DNA of 10,608 nt from an uncultured Verrucomicrobiota bacterium (GCA_946628745.1 CAMOXA010000042.1:1-10608), one strand, 5' to 3'. Shown: positions 1 through 6,587, counted from the stretch's first letter. Made by a program: numbers and translations. Notes: generated by a model from the letters alone, not told the origin.

Positions 1-1
1 G

Positions 2-331
2 AGCCGCATCGCGACCGTTGCGACTGTCGAAGAACTCATGAAGGCCGTGCGAGCGCTCAAGAGCGAAGGGGCGTCCGCCGTGCAGCTGCCGGATTTCATC
101 CCGCCCCGCGCCGCTTCTCCCGCCGCGCCTCCTGTCGCGCCCGCGGTACCGGCCGCCGCGCCGGCGGAACCTGCCGCGCCGGCCCCCGCCTTGTCCCCGG
201 CCCCGGATTCGCGCGCCGATGTCGACGCCGAACGCCGCGAGGAGATTCTGAACGACGACAAACTCAATTCCATACTCGCCTCGGTCCCGGGCGCGATAAT
301 AACAGACATACATACGAGAAAGGCTAAGTGA
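2..331 (+). CDS. C-terminal part of an unidentified Ala/Pro-rich protein (possibly DnaX tau/gamma subunit), 5' end missing
   Basis: The frame is open from base 2, so this is the last 109 codons of a gene that begins before the window; the in-frame ATG at 38 is probably internal. Three parts are visible. First is a short helical segment with EELMKAVRALK. Next is a low-complexity linker of about 45 residues made almost only of Ala and Pro. Last is a charged end with ILNDDKLNSILASVPGA. An Ala/Pro linker followed by a short block of the type '..DP.V..iL..FPGA.i..' resembles the C-terminus of many DnaX (DNA polymerase III tau/gamma) proteins, and the helical segment could be the end of DnaX domain III. 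That is pattern memory, not proof, and a different Pro/Ala-linked protein is equally possible. Its TGA overlaps the ATG of the NfeD gene (TGATG), so the two are probably translationally coupled. Confidence 0.6.
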   Translation, partial: SRIATVATVEELMKAVRALKSEGASAVQLPDFIPPRAASPAAPPVAPAVPAAAPAEPAAPAPALSPAPDSRADVDAERREEILNDDKLNSILASVPGAIITDIHTRKAK

Positions 332-771
332 TGACAAGCTGTGCATGGATATGGATGTATACCGGCGCGTTTCTCATGCTCGCCGAGCTGCTGATGCCCG
401 GTTTCGTTGTTTTCTTCTTCGGGCTTTCGTCCGCCACGGTGGGGTTGATCCGCTTCGCGCTCGGCGAGGCGTTCACGCCGACGTGGCAGCTCGTGGCGTT
501 TTCCGCGTTCTCGGTGCTGTATCTACTCTTCCTCAGACGCTGGCTGAAGACGATTTTCACGGGCGACGTTGAAACATCGTCCGCCGATTTCGCCAATGAG
601 GCTGTCGGGCGCGTCGGCCAGGTCACGGCGCCGATAGCGCCTCCGCTTCCCGGCAGAATCATGCTGGGCGACGCGGAGTGGGAGGCCGTGGCCGACACTG
701 CCATACCCGCCGGCGCGAACGTCAAGGTTGTCGCCCGCGAGAACCTCACCATGAAGGTCGAGGCGCTGTAG
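331..771 (+). CDS. NfeD-like membrane protein with OB-fold domain
   Basis: This is a small integral membrane protein of 146 residues, the usual size for short NfeD-family proteins. The N-terminal half holds about three hydrophobic segments (roughly residues 5-21, 24-45 and 52-69), with the MPGF turn typical of the family between the first two. After a linker, residues about 90-146 form the predicted soluble beta-rich OB-like domain, with features such as EAVGRVGQV, AEWEAVAD and GANVKVV. Short NfeD proteins partner with SPFH/stomatin-like proteins and are thought to help organise membrane microdomains. The next gene is exactly such an SPFH protein, which supports the call. Start choice: ATG at 331 overlaps the upstream TGA by one base and lies 7 nt after AAAGG (319-323); the GTG at 328 is in frame but too close to that site. 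Confidence 0.88.
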   Translation: MTSCAWIWMYTGAFLMLAELLMPGFVVFFFGLSSATVGLIRFALGEAFTPTWQLVAFSAFSVLYLLFLRRWLKTIFTGDVETSSADFANEAVGRVGQVTAPIAPPLPGRIMLGDAEWEAVADTAIPAGANVKVVARENLTMKVEAL

Positions 772-816
772 CGGCTTAAAGACAAACAGGAAAAAACAAA
801 AAAAGGAGAAGCAAAA

Positions 817-1752
817 ATGATACTAGCATCAAGCCAGTCCGGACTGATTTTCTTCGCGATCGTTGCGTTCGTCGTGCTCGTCGCGATCCTGAAAACGGCC
901 GTGATAGTTCCGCAGAAGACCGCATATATCGTCGAACGGCTCGGCCGGTACCGCTGCACGCTCGACGCGGGCTTTCACATTCTCGTGCCGTTTTTCGATA
1001 AAATCGCCTACCGCCACACGCTCAAGGAGCAGGCTATCGACGTCCCGCCCCAAGAGTGCATAACGAAGGACAACATCGCGGTTTCGGTGGACGGCATCCT
1101 GTACATGCAGGTCATGGATCCGGCAAAGGCGTCGTACGGGATCGGCAACTACCTGTTCGCGACGACACAGCTAGCCCAGACGACGATGAGATCCGAAATG
1201 GGCAAGCTCGACCTCGACCGCAGCTTCGAGGAGCGCACGTCGATCAACCAGGCGATCGTCGCGGCAGTCGACAAGGCGTCCGATCCGTGGGGCATAAAGG
1301 TGACGCGCTACGAGATAAAGAACATTACGCCGCCCAGGACGATCCGCGACGCGATGGAAAAGCAGATGAGGGCCGAGCGCGAGAAGCGCGCGATGATTGC
1401 CGAATCCGAAGGCGAGCGCCAGGCGAAGATCAACCGCGCCGAAGGCGAGAGGCAGGAGGCGATCGCGCTTTCCGAGGGCGAGCGCATGAGAAAGATCAAC
1501 GAGGCGGAGGGCAAGGCGAAGGAGATACTGCTTGTCGCCGAAGCCCAGGCGACGGGCATTCAAAAGGTTGCCGAGGCGATCAGCGGCAAGGGCGGCATGG
1601 AGTCGGTCAACATGCAGCTCGCCCAGCAGTATCTGCAGCAGTTCGGCAATCTCGCCAAGACGAATAATACGATGATAATTCCGTCCAATCTCGCGGACGT
1701 AGCCGGCGTGCTCAAGGCTTGCACGACGGTGATAAAGAAAATCGACGCCTGA
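817..1752 (+). CDS. SPFH/band 7 domain protein (stomatin/paraslipin, QmcA-like)
   Basis: The protein has 311 residues, close to the length of QmcA/paraslipin proteins. A single N-terminal transmembrane segment (about residues 9-31) anchors it. The band 7 domain follows: VPQKTAYIVERLGRY, then GFHILVPFFD, the VPPQ.CITKDNI segment, VDGILYMQV, and the SEMGKLDLD and WGIKVTRYEIKNI blocks near residues 125-172. Residues about 180-250 are a charged coiled coil with three near-repeats around SEGER/AEGER, which is diagnostic of stomatin-type proteins. The C-terminus is Gln-rich and hydrophobic. Such proteins oligomerise on the inner membrane and scaffold or regulate membrane proteases and other complexes. 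A strong AAAGGAG site (about 805-811) precedes the ATG, and the gap to the NfeD gene is 45 A-rich bases with no terminator. The two genes are probably one functional unit. The exact client is not readable from sequence, so no gene symbol is assigned. Confidence 0.92.
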   Translation: MILASSQSGLIFFAIVAFVVLVAILKTAVIVPQKTAYIVERLGRYRCTLDAGFHILVPFFDKIAYRHTLKEQAIDVPPQECITKDNIAVSVDGILYMQVMDPAKASYGIGNYLFATTQLAQTTMRSEMGKLDLDRSFEERTSINQAIVAAVDKASDPWGIKVTRYEIKNITPPRTIRDAMEKQMRAEREKRAMIAESEGERQAKINRAEGERQEAIALSEGERMRKINEAEGKAKEILLVAEAQATGIQKVAEAISGKGGMESVNMQLAQQYLQQFGNLAKTNNTMIIPSNLADVAGVLKACTTVIKKIDA

Positions 1753-1764
1753 CGGGGACTGAAG

Positions 1765-2487
1765 TTGGGGGTGGTGGCGGCCATTCTTGACTCTGTCTGG
1801 CCTCGCAAGTGCGAGGTGTGCGGCGGCGGAGCGGACAGGCCCGGACGGCATGTCTGCTCCGCCTGTCTGATGCGTCTGCCGTTCACGCCGGCTGAAGGGT
1901 GCTGCCGGGTATGCGGCCGGCCGGTGGAAGGGCTCTGCCGCGAGTATTTGTGCGAAGATTGCTCCGCCAATGCGCCCGCGTTTGACAGGGCCGCGAGCGC
2001 GCTGAGGTTCGAGGGCCGGGCGAGGGAGATGGTGCACGGTTTCAAGTCGCGCCAGGAGATATGGCTCAGGGACGATTTCTGCGATTGGCTGGAGGCCGCC
2101 GCGAGGGTCCGGTTCGACATCCCGGCCGTCGATGTCGTTTTGCCGATGCCTGTCGTTCTGCGGCACAAGTTCGACCGCGGCTACAACCAGTGCGATGTTC
2201 TGGCCCGGTGCCTGGCGGAACGCTTCGGCAGAATCTGCCGCGCCGGCGTTCTGGCGCGCTGCGGCAACCCGAAACGACAGGCCGGCCTGGACGAAGAGTC
2301 GAGACGCGAGAACGTCAAGGGTACGTTTACAGTCCGCAAGCCGCAGTTCGTCCGCGGACGGACGGTTCTTGTCGTCGACGATGTCATGACTACCGGCGCG
2401 ACGCTTTCGGAGTGCGCGAAGGAGCTCAAGTCGGCCGGCGCGTGGCGCGTGTGGTGTTTGACGCTCGCGCGGTCGGTCAGGACGTGA
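1765..2487 (+). CDS. comF: ComF family protein (phosphoribosyltransferase-like, zinc-binding N-terminus)
   Basis: At 240 residues this matches ComF/GntX-type proteins. The N-terminus carries two Cys pairs in zinc-ribbon arrangement (C16-x2-C19 with C31-x2-C34). A second set follows (C47-x2-C50 with C63-x2-C66). The type I phosphoribosyltransferase core includes DVVLPMP, the RGYNQ element, RQAGLDEESRRENV, and the PRPP-binding loop VLVVDDVMTTGAT at residues 201-213. ComF is needed for DNA uptake in naturally competent bacteria, apparently at the inner membrane with the ComFA helicase and DprA, but homologues occur widely where no competence is known, so the role here is open. The gene starts 12 bases after the SPFH stop, so it is probably in the same operon. 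The start is uncertain: TTG at 1765 has only a weak upstream GAAG, and GTG at 1771 or 1774 is possible. The difference affects only the first few residues. Confidence 0.9.
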   Translation: MGVVAAILDSVWPRKCEVCGGGADRPGRHVCSACLMRLPFTPAEGCCRVCGRPVEGLCREYLCEDCSANAPAFDRAASALRFEGRAREMVHGFKSRQEIWLRDDFCDWLEAAARVRFDIPAVDVVLPMPVVLRHKFDRGYNQCDVLARCLAERFGRICRAGVLARCGNPKRQAGLDEESRRENVKGTFTVRKPQFVRGRTVLVVDDVMTTGATLSECAKELKSAGAWRVWCLTLARSVRT

Positions 2488-2523
2488 AAGCACGCGCCTC
2501 GAAAAGAAATTTCCGGAACGCCA

Positions 2524-2551
2524 TTGACAAGCGGGCGCCATTTATGATAAA
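2524..2551 (+). promoter_or_regulatory. Possible sigma70-type promoter for the MFS-acyltransferase gene
   Basis: A perfect TTGACA (2524-2529) lies 16 bases before GATAAA (2546-2551), a four-of-six match to TATAAT. A better-looking TATGAT (2543-2548) is only 13 bases from the -35 box, too close to pair with it. The surrounding bases are locally AT-rich in an otherwise GC-rich sequence. Position, just upstream of the next ribosome-binding site and after the comF stop, is right for a separate promoter. No clear terminator separates this from comF, so read-through from upstream is also possible. Confidence 0.45.
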
Positions 2552-2583
2552 GTAATCGCGTGCTTACTATAAAAGGAAGTGCG

Positions 2584-4548
2584 ATGATGAAAACAAGAGA
2601 ACAGACAACAAGCCGGGATGCATGTGAAAACGGGAACGGCCGCTCGTTCGTGCCGCTCTACGCGACGAACTTCTTCGGCACGCTGAACGATAACTTCATG
2701 AAGACGCTTGCGGGCTTCATGGTGATTGGCTGGATGACCGACGAAAGGCTCAAGTCGATCGCGATGGGCGTGACGGCCGGCGCGCTCGTGCTGCCCTACA
2801 TCCTCTGCTCGCCGCTCGCGGACCGTCTGACGGCGGTGTGGGCGAAACGGCGGATCGTGCGGCTCGCGAAGTGGGCGGAGCTGCCGATCATGGCCGTGGC
2901 CATCGCGGGCTTCGCGCTCAAGTCGCCGTGGCTGGTGGTCGGCGCGGTGCTCCTGATGGGATTGCAGAGCTCGCTCTACTCGCCGGCCAAGTACGCGCTC
3001 GTCCGTGACATAGGCGGCGAAAGGCGCATCTCGACCGGGATGGGCGGCATGGAAGGCGTGTCGTTTCTCGGCGTGCTGTCGGGCACGGTCGCGGGGGCGG
3101 TGTTTGCGGACTTGGAAGTCCGCCACCCCGAGTGGAACCTGTCATGCCTCTGCTTTGCCGCCTTCGCGACGCTCGGTCTCGCGGCGAGCTACACGATCCG
3201 CGCCAAGGAAGAACCGAACCGCTCGCTCCACGCGATCAATCCGGTTCGCTACATCCGACGCGCCTATCGCATGGCGGGGCGGTACGAAGGGTTGAATGCG
3301 GTGATTTTCACGCTGTCGGTTTTCTGGTGGGGCGCGGCGATGCTTCAAATGGGGCTGCTGGTCTATGGGAAAGCCGAAAACGGATTGAACCTCAGCGCGA
3401 CCGGGACGGGCGCGCTCCTCTGCGCGGCGGCGGTTGGCATTGTCGCGGGACAGATCATTGCCGGATTCGTGGATAAGAGACGCTTCCTTTTGGGCGCGAC
3501 GCTCCTTACTGGCTGGATCGCGGCGGCGCTGCTTCTGGCGCTCTACTTCGCGCCGATGCCGCCTGTGGCATTCGGAATCGTCCTGGGGCTGCTCGCCTTT
3601 GACCTCGGTTTCTTCAAACTGCCTCTCGACGCCGAGATTCAAAAGGTCGTGAAGGGACCGAAACTCAACACGATGCTCGCGTATTTCAACCAGGTGTCGT
3701 TCCTTTTCATGCTCGCGGCGAGCGGGTGCTATGCGCTCGTGAGCTGGGCGTTTGGCCCGAAGGCGTTTCTGCTGCTGTTTGCGGTGGTGATGCTGACGGT
3801 GCCGTTTCTCTTTGTGTTCAGCTACCGTTCGGTGCTGCTCTGCACGGGCCGGTGGATATTCGCGAGGCGGTATAAGGTTGAGGTGGAAGGTCTGGATCGG
3901 CCGCAAAAGCCGGGGCGCCCGGACGGGCGGGGAGTGCCGCTGCTAGTCTTGCCGAACCATCCGGCGATGGTCGATCCGATGCTGGTGAGCCTGGTGTTTT
4001 GGAAAACGCCTCTCAAGCCGCTGAGCGACGAGTCGTTTTTCCACGCCGGCATTGTGGCGCCGGCCGTATTGCGCACGCTCGGCGCGGTGCCTGTGCCCGA
4101 CTTGCGCAAGCACCGCACGGCGAAGGGCGCCTCGATCGCGCGCGGCCTCGGCGACATCGTGAAGAATACCCTTGCCGGCGGCGGCAACGTGATCTTCTAT
4201 CCGTCGGGCCACATCCAGACCGAGCCGGAGCATGAAGATATCGGCACCCGCCAACTCGCCTACAATATCTGCAAAGACCTTGGAGAGGCGGGTCACCGCG
4301 CCCGCGTCATCGGCGTGCGCACGCGCGGACTCTGGGGCAGCGTCTGGAGCCGCGCCGGCCGCACTGCCTCGCCAGCGTTCGTGCCGACTTTCGCCAAAAG
4401 CGTCCTGCTCTGGTTCTTCTGGTCTCCGTTCGTCCCGCGCCGCCGCGTGACGATGCACGTCGAAGATATCACCGAGCGCGTGAAAGAATGGGCGCAGGGT
4501 TCGCGTCTCGAGTTCAACGCGAAGCTGAACGCGTGGTACAATCAATGA
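2584..4548 (+). CDS. Fusion of LplT-like MFS transporter and PlsC-type acyltransferase
   Basis: The 654-residue product has two parts. Residues about 20-420 form a 12-helix MFS domain opening with NFFGTLNDNFMK, the pattern of LplT-type lysophospholipid transporters; SSLYSPAKYAL is another family-like element. Residues about 430-645 are a glycerolipid acyltransferase: NHPAMVD contains the HX4D catalytic pair (H459, D464), and FYPSGH (about 538-543) fills the position of the usual acceptor-binding 'FPEG' motif. The likely role is flipping lysophospholipid across the inner membrane and re-acylating it on the cytoplasmic side. Many relatives continue into an AMP-dependent acyl-ACP synthetase domain (Aas), but here the frame stops after the acyltransferase, followed directly by a terminator-like hairpin. 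AAAAGGAAG (2571-2579) fits ATG 2584 (2587 is also possible); the upstream in-frame GTG at 2560 would precede that site and is unlikely. The acyl donor and exact substrate are inferred. Confidence 0.87.
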   Translation: MMKTREQTTSRDACENGNGRSFVPLYATNFFGTLNDNFMKTLAGFMVIGWMTDERLKSIAMGVTAGALVLPYILCSPLADRLTAVWAKRRIVRLAKWAELPIMAVAIAGFALKSPWLVVGAVLLMGLQSSLYSPAKYALVRDIGGERRISTGMGGMEGVSFLGVLSGTVAGAVFADLEVRHPEWNLSCLCFAAFATLGLAASYTIRAKEEPNRSLHAINPVRYIRRAYRMAGRYEGLNAVIFTLSVFWWGAAMLQMGLLVYGKAENGLNLSATGTGALLCAAAVGIVAGQIIAGFVDKRRFLLGATLLTGWIAAALLLALYFAPMPPVAFGIVLGLLAFDLGFFKLPLDAEIQKVVKGPKLNTMLAYFNQVSFLFMLAASGCYALVSWAFGPKAFLLLFAVVMLTVPFLFVFSYRSVLLCTGRWIFARRYKVEVEGLDRPQKPGRPDGRGVPLLVLPNHPAMVDPMLVSLVFWKTPLKPLSDESFFHAGIVAPAVLRTLGAVPVPDLRKHRTAKGASIARGLGDIVKNTLAGGGNVIFYPSGHIQTEPEHEDIGTRQLAYNICKDLGEAGHRARVIGVRTRGLWGSVWSRAGRTASPAFVPTFAKSVLLWFFWSPFVPRRRVTMHVEDITERVKEWAQGSRLEFNAKLNAWYNQ

Positions 4549-4556
4549 AAAAAAGT

Positions 4557-4590
4557 TGCCGCGGGGCTATTGCGCGGCACCGATGTTTTT
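4557..4590 (+). terminator. Probable weak intrinsic terminator of the MFS-acyltransferase gene
   Basis: Perfect 7-base arms TGCCGCG (4557-4563) and CGCGGCA (4573-4579) enclose a 9-base loop. A run of five T follows at 4586-4590, with six other bases between stem and T-run. A run of A precedes the stem (4548-4554), as often seen at terminators. The gap between stem and T-run makes this weaker than a canonical terminator. The 3' part coincides with the promoter of the next operon. Confidence 0.5.
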
Positions 4591-4598
4591 GATATACT
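4570..4598 (+). promoter_or_regulatory. Extended -10 sigma70-type promoter of the rpsB-tsf operon
   Basis: TTGCGC (4570-4575) and TATACT (4593-4598) are separated by exactly 17 bases. TG at 4590-4591 followed by one base before TATACT gives an extended -10 element, which can compensate for the imperfect -35. The predicted transcription start is near 4604-4606. This is the best promoter in the window and sits where the ribosomal-protein operon needs one. The -35 box lies in the loop and 3' arm of the upstream terminator hairpin. Confidence 0.75.
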
Positions 4599-4603
4599 AC
4601 ACA

Positions 4604-4705
4604 CATTCCGCCCACGGTGGGCGGGATGAAGCGAATGACCAGGGGCGATCCATCCCCGGGCAAAGCGGATTGATCTGAAACAAAAAGATTAAAGGAGAAA
4701 ACAAA
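4604..4705 (+). promoter_or_regulatory. rpsB 5' leader with hairpin at the transcript start
   Basis: The leader of about 100 nt begins with an inverted repeat, 4604-4615 against 4617-4628. As RNA it folds into about 10 base pairs (one G-U) closed by the loop ACGGT. A second small stem can pair GGGG (4642-4645) with CCCC (4654-4657), and an alternative pairs CGATCC (4646-4651) with GGATTG (4667-4672). The rest is unstructured and A-rich, ending in AAGGAG (4692-4697) eight bases before the rpsB ATG. In other bacteria S2 represses its own operon through the rpsB leader, so a regulatory role is plausible. I cannot match this hairpin to a named leader family, and because the repeat is symmetric in DNA it could also be an operator. 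Confidence 0.5.
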
Positions 4706-5704
4706 ATGGAAATGCCTGCATCGACCCTTACGGGTATTACACTGAAGGACATGTTTGACGCCGGACTTCACTTCGGCCATCAGACGAAGCGTTGGAACCC
4801 GAAGATGAAAGGTTACATCTTCGACAAGCGCAACGGGATACACATCATCGATCTCACCCAGACGGTCACGCTTCTCGACGAGGCGGCGCAGTTCCTGCGC
4901 AATGTCGTTCTGGACGGCAAGAGCATTCTTTTCGTCGCCACCAAGAAGCAGGTCTCGGAGATGGTCAAGGAGTCCGCTTCTTCCGTCGGCCAGTTCTACA
5001 TCACCGAACGCTGGCTTGGCGGCACGCTGACCAACGCGAAGACGATCCGCTCGTCGGTCAAGCGCATGCGCCAGCTTCAGGCTACGGCGAAAGCCAACGG
5101 CGGCGAGCTTTCGGAGCACAAGCAGGAAGCGTCGATGCTCCGCCGCGAACTCAACAAGCTCGAGAAGAATCTTACGGGTATCGCCGACATGGCAGAGCAG
5201 CCCGGCGCCGTCGTGGTCGTCGATGTCGTCCGCGAGGCCAACGCCGTCAAGGAGGCCGTGAGGCTCCACATCCCCGTTGTCGCGATTGTCGACACGAACG
5301 CCGACCCCGAGCCGATCGACTATGTCATCCCCGGCAACGACGATTCCGTCAGAGGCGTCGAGCTGGTCGTCAACGGGCTCGTGAAGGTCATCAAGTCCGC
5401 GACGGACGAGTACAGCGCCAAGGCTGCCGAGGAGAACCGCAAGCGTGAAGCGGACCGTGCAAAGCGCGAAGAGGCCGAGAAGGCGGCCCGCGCCGAGCGC
5501 AAGGCGAAGTCTGCCGCGAAAGACGGCGCGAAGAGGGCAACCGCCGCCAAGAAGGCCGCAGTCGCCGTCAATGTAAAGGCCGCAGCCCGCGCCGCGAAGG
5601 AAGCCGCCGAGGCGAAGGCCAAGGCCGATCTCGAGGCGAAGCGCCAGGCGGCGGTCGCCGAGGCCGAAGCGGCGGTCGCGGCAGCGGCTCCCGCCGCGGA
5701 ATAA
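4706..5704 (+). CDS. rpsB: 30S ribosomal protein S2 with long C-terminal extension
   Basis: S2 is a late-assembling small-subunit protein needed for binding S1 and mRNA. The core is unmistakable: LTLKD-like opening (ITLKDMFDAGLHFGH), the RWNPKM block, FDKRNGIHIIDL, ILFVATKKQ, the RWLGGTLTN motif, the DMAEQPGAVVVVD segment and IPVVAIVDTNADP, ending near VIPGNDDSVRGVEL (about residues 205-220). The family is normally about 230-260 residues; this one is 332. From about residue 239 to the end there is a tail of about 94 residues made mostly of Ala, Lys, Glu and Arg, predicted to be one long charged helix or disordered. Start: ATG 4706 is eight bases after AAGGAG; the second Met (residue 3) is too far downstream to be preferred. 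It is the first gene of an operon with tsf, 39 bases downstream, the near-universal bacterial arrangement. Confidence 0.97.
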   Translation: MEMPASTLTGITLKDMFDAGLHFGHQTKRWNPKMKGYIFDKRNGIHIIDLTQTVTLLDEAAQFLRNVVLDGKSILFVATKKQVSEMVKESASSVGQFYITERWLGGTLTNAKTIRSSVKRMRQLQATAKANGGELSEHKQEASMLRRELNKLEKNLTGIADMAEQPGAVVVVDVVREANAVKEAVRLHIPVVAIVDTNADPEPIDYVIPGNDDSVRGVELVVNGLVKVIKSATDEYSAKAAEENRKREADRAKREEAEKAARAERKAKSAAKDGAKRATAAKKAAVAVNVKAAARAAKEAAEAKAKADLEAKRQAAVAEAEAAVAAAAPAAE

Positions 5705-5713
5705 CCGCAGAAG

Positions 5714-5734
5714 TTTGAACAATCATTCAAAGGA
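5714..5734 (+). promoter_or_regulatory. Small hairpin overlapping the tsf ribosome-binding site
   Basis: TTTGAA (5714-5719) and TTCAAA (5726-5731) are perfect inverted arms around a 6-base loop. The 3' arm shares three bases with the tsf Shine-Dalgarno AAAGGA (5729-5734), nine bases before the ATG. An AT-rich 6-bp stem is weak, so it may at most tune tsf translation relative to rpsB. There is no T-run after it, so it is not a terminator. Confidence 0.3.
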
Positions 5735-5743
5735 ATTACATAA

Positions 5744-6580
5744 ATGGCTATTACAATCCAGCAGATCAAGGAACTCCGCGAAGCCACTGCGGCGGGAATG
5801 GGAGCTTGCAAAGAGGCTCTCACCGCCACGAACGGCAACATGGACGAGGCTGTGAAGTACCTTCGCGAGAAGGGCCTCGCCGTGGCCGCCAAGCGTGTCG
5901 ACAAGGAGTCCAAGCAGGGCATTATCGCTCTCGCCGAGGCCGCCGACAGGAAGTCGATGGCTCTCGCCGAGGTGAACTGCGAGACGGACTTCGTCGCGAA
6001 GACAGACGCGTTCGTCAAGTTCGTCGACGACGCGGCCAAGGTCGCGCTCGAGGGCAAGGATATCGAGCAGACGCTCAACGACGACTACAAGATGCTTCTC
6101 ACCAAGACGGGCGAGAACGTCAAGATCCGCCGCAGCGAGCGTTACGTTCTCGAAGGCGCCGGCGTCATTTCGGGCTACATCCACATGGGCGGCAAAATCG
6201 GCGTGCTGGTCGAGCTCGCCTGCGAGAAGGCCGACGCGCCGGAACTCGCCGAGGCGGCCCACATGGTCTGTCTGCACATCGCCGCCAACTCGCCGCGGTA
6301 CGTCCGTCCCGAGGACGTCCCCCAGCAGGAGATCGATGCCGAGCTCGAGATCAAGCTCAAAGCTCTCGCCGAGCAGAAGGGCAAGCTCCCGCCCGAGCAG
6401 GCGCTCGTCGGCATCAAGAAGGGCATGGCCGCCAAGTTCTGCGCCCAGGTATGCCTTTTGCAGCAGGACTACGTCGCGGATGACGACTTGACCGTCGAAA
6501 AGTATCTCGGCAAAGTCTCCGCGGCGATCGGAGCGCCGATCTCCGTCAAGCGCTTCTGCCGCATGCAGCTCGGCGCCTGA
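5744..6580 (+). CDS. tsf: Elongation factor Ts (EF-Ts)
   Basis: EF-Ts is the cytoplasmic guanine-nucleotide exchange factor that regenerates EF-Tu-GTP. The product is 278 residues, near the family norm of about 280. The N-terminal UBA-like domain (residues about 3-50) carries KELREATAAGMGACKEAL and the NMDEAVKYLREKGL motif. The family signature EVNCETDFVAKTDAF is at about residues 76-90 and contains the TDF element that contacts EF-Tu. Further conserved parts are RRSERYVLEG, VISGYIHMGGKIGVLVEL and HIAANSPRYV in the core subdomains, and VCLLQQDYV plus VSVKRF-like ISVKRFCRMQLG near the C-terminus. No domain is missing and no internal break is seen. AAAGGA (5729-5734) precedes the ATG. It lies 39 bases after rpsB and is co-transcribed with it. 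Confidence 0.97.
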   Translation: MAITIQQIKELREATAAGMGACKEALTATNGNMDEAVKYLREKGLAVAAKRVDKESKQGIIALAEAADRKSMALAEVNCETDFVAKTDAFVKFVDDAAKVALEGKDIEQTLNDDYKMLLTKTGENVKIRRSERYVLEGAGVISGYIHMGGKIGVLVELACEKADAPELAEAAHMVCLHIAANSPRYVRPEDVPQQEIDAELEIKLKALAEQKGKLPPEQALVGIKKGMAAKFCAQVCLLQQDYVADDDLTVEKYLGKVSAAIGAPISVKRFCRMQLGA

Positions 6581-6587
6581 CGCCGGC

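Noticed and set aside
110..215. GC-rich repetitive stretch resembling a structured element
   Set aside because: It is explained by Ala/Pro codons of the linker in the partial first gene.
1390..1530. Direct repeats in DNA around GAAGGCGAG within the SPFH gene
   Set aside because: They encode the near-repeated SEGER/AEGER coiled coil of stomatin-type proteins and are not a mobile or CRISPR-like repeat.
1171..2541. Long open frame on the - strand (456 codons) opposite the SPFH and comF genes
   Set aside because: It is rich in Arg, Ala and His with no recognisable domain and lies fully opposite two well-supported genes; GC-rich codon bias keeps the antisense frame open.
2524..2548. TTGACA paired with TATGAT as the promoter before 2584
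   Set aside because: The spacing is only 13 bases; GATAAA at 16 bases is the more likely partner.
2560..2583. GTG at 2560 as start of the MFS-acyltransferase gene
   Set aside because: The Shine-Dalgarno AAAAGGAAG lies downstream of it (2571-2579) and fits ATG 2584 instead.
5430..5704. Possible frameshifted or spurious end of rpsB
   Set aside because: The tail is in frame with the S2 core, keeps a charged helical composition, and stops a normal 39 bases before tsf, so it reads as a true extension.
4514..5722. Long - strand open frame opposite rpsB
   Set aside because: It is a Leu/Arg-rich mirror of the S2 gene, without domain or ribosome-binding site.
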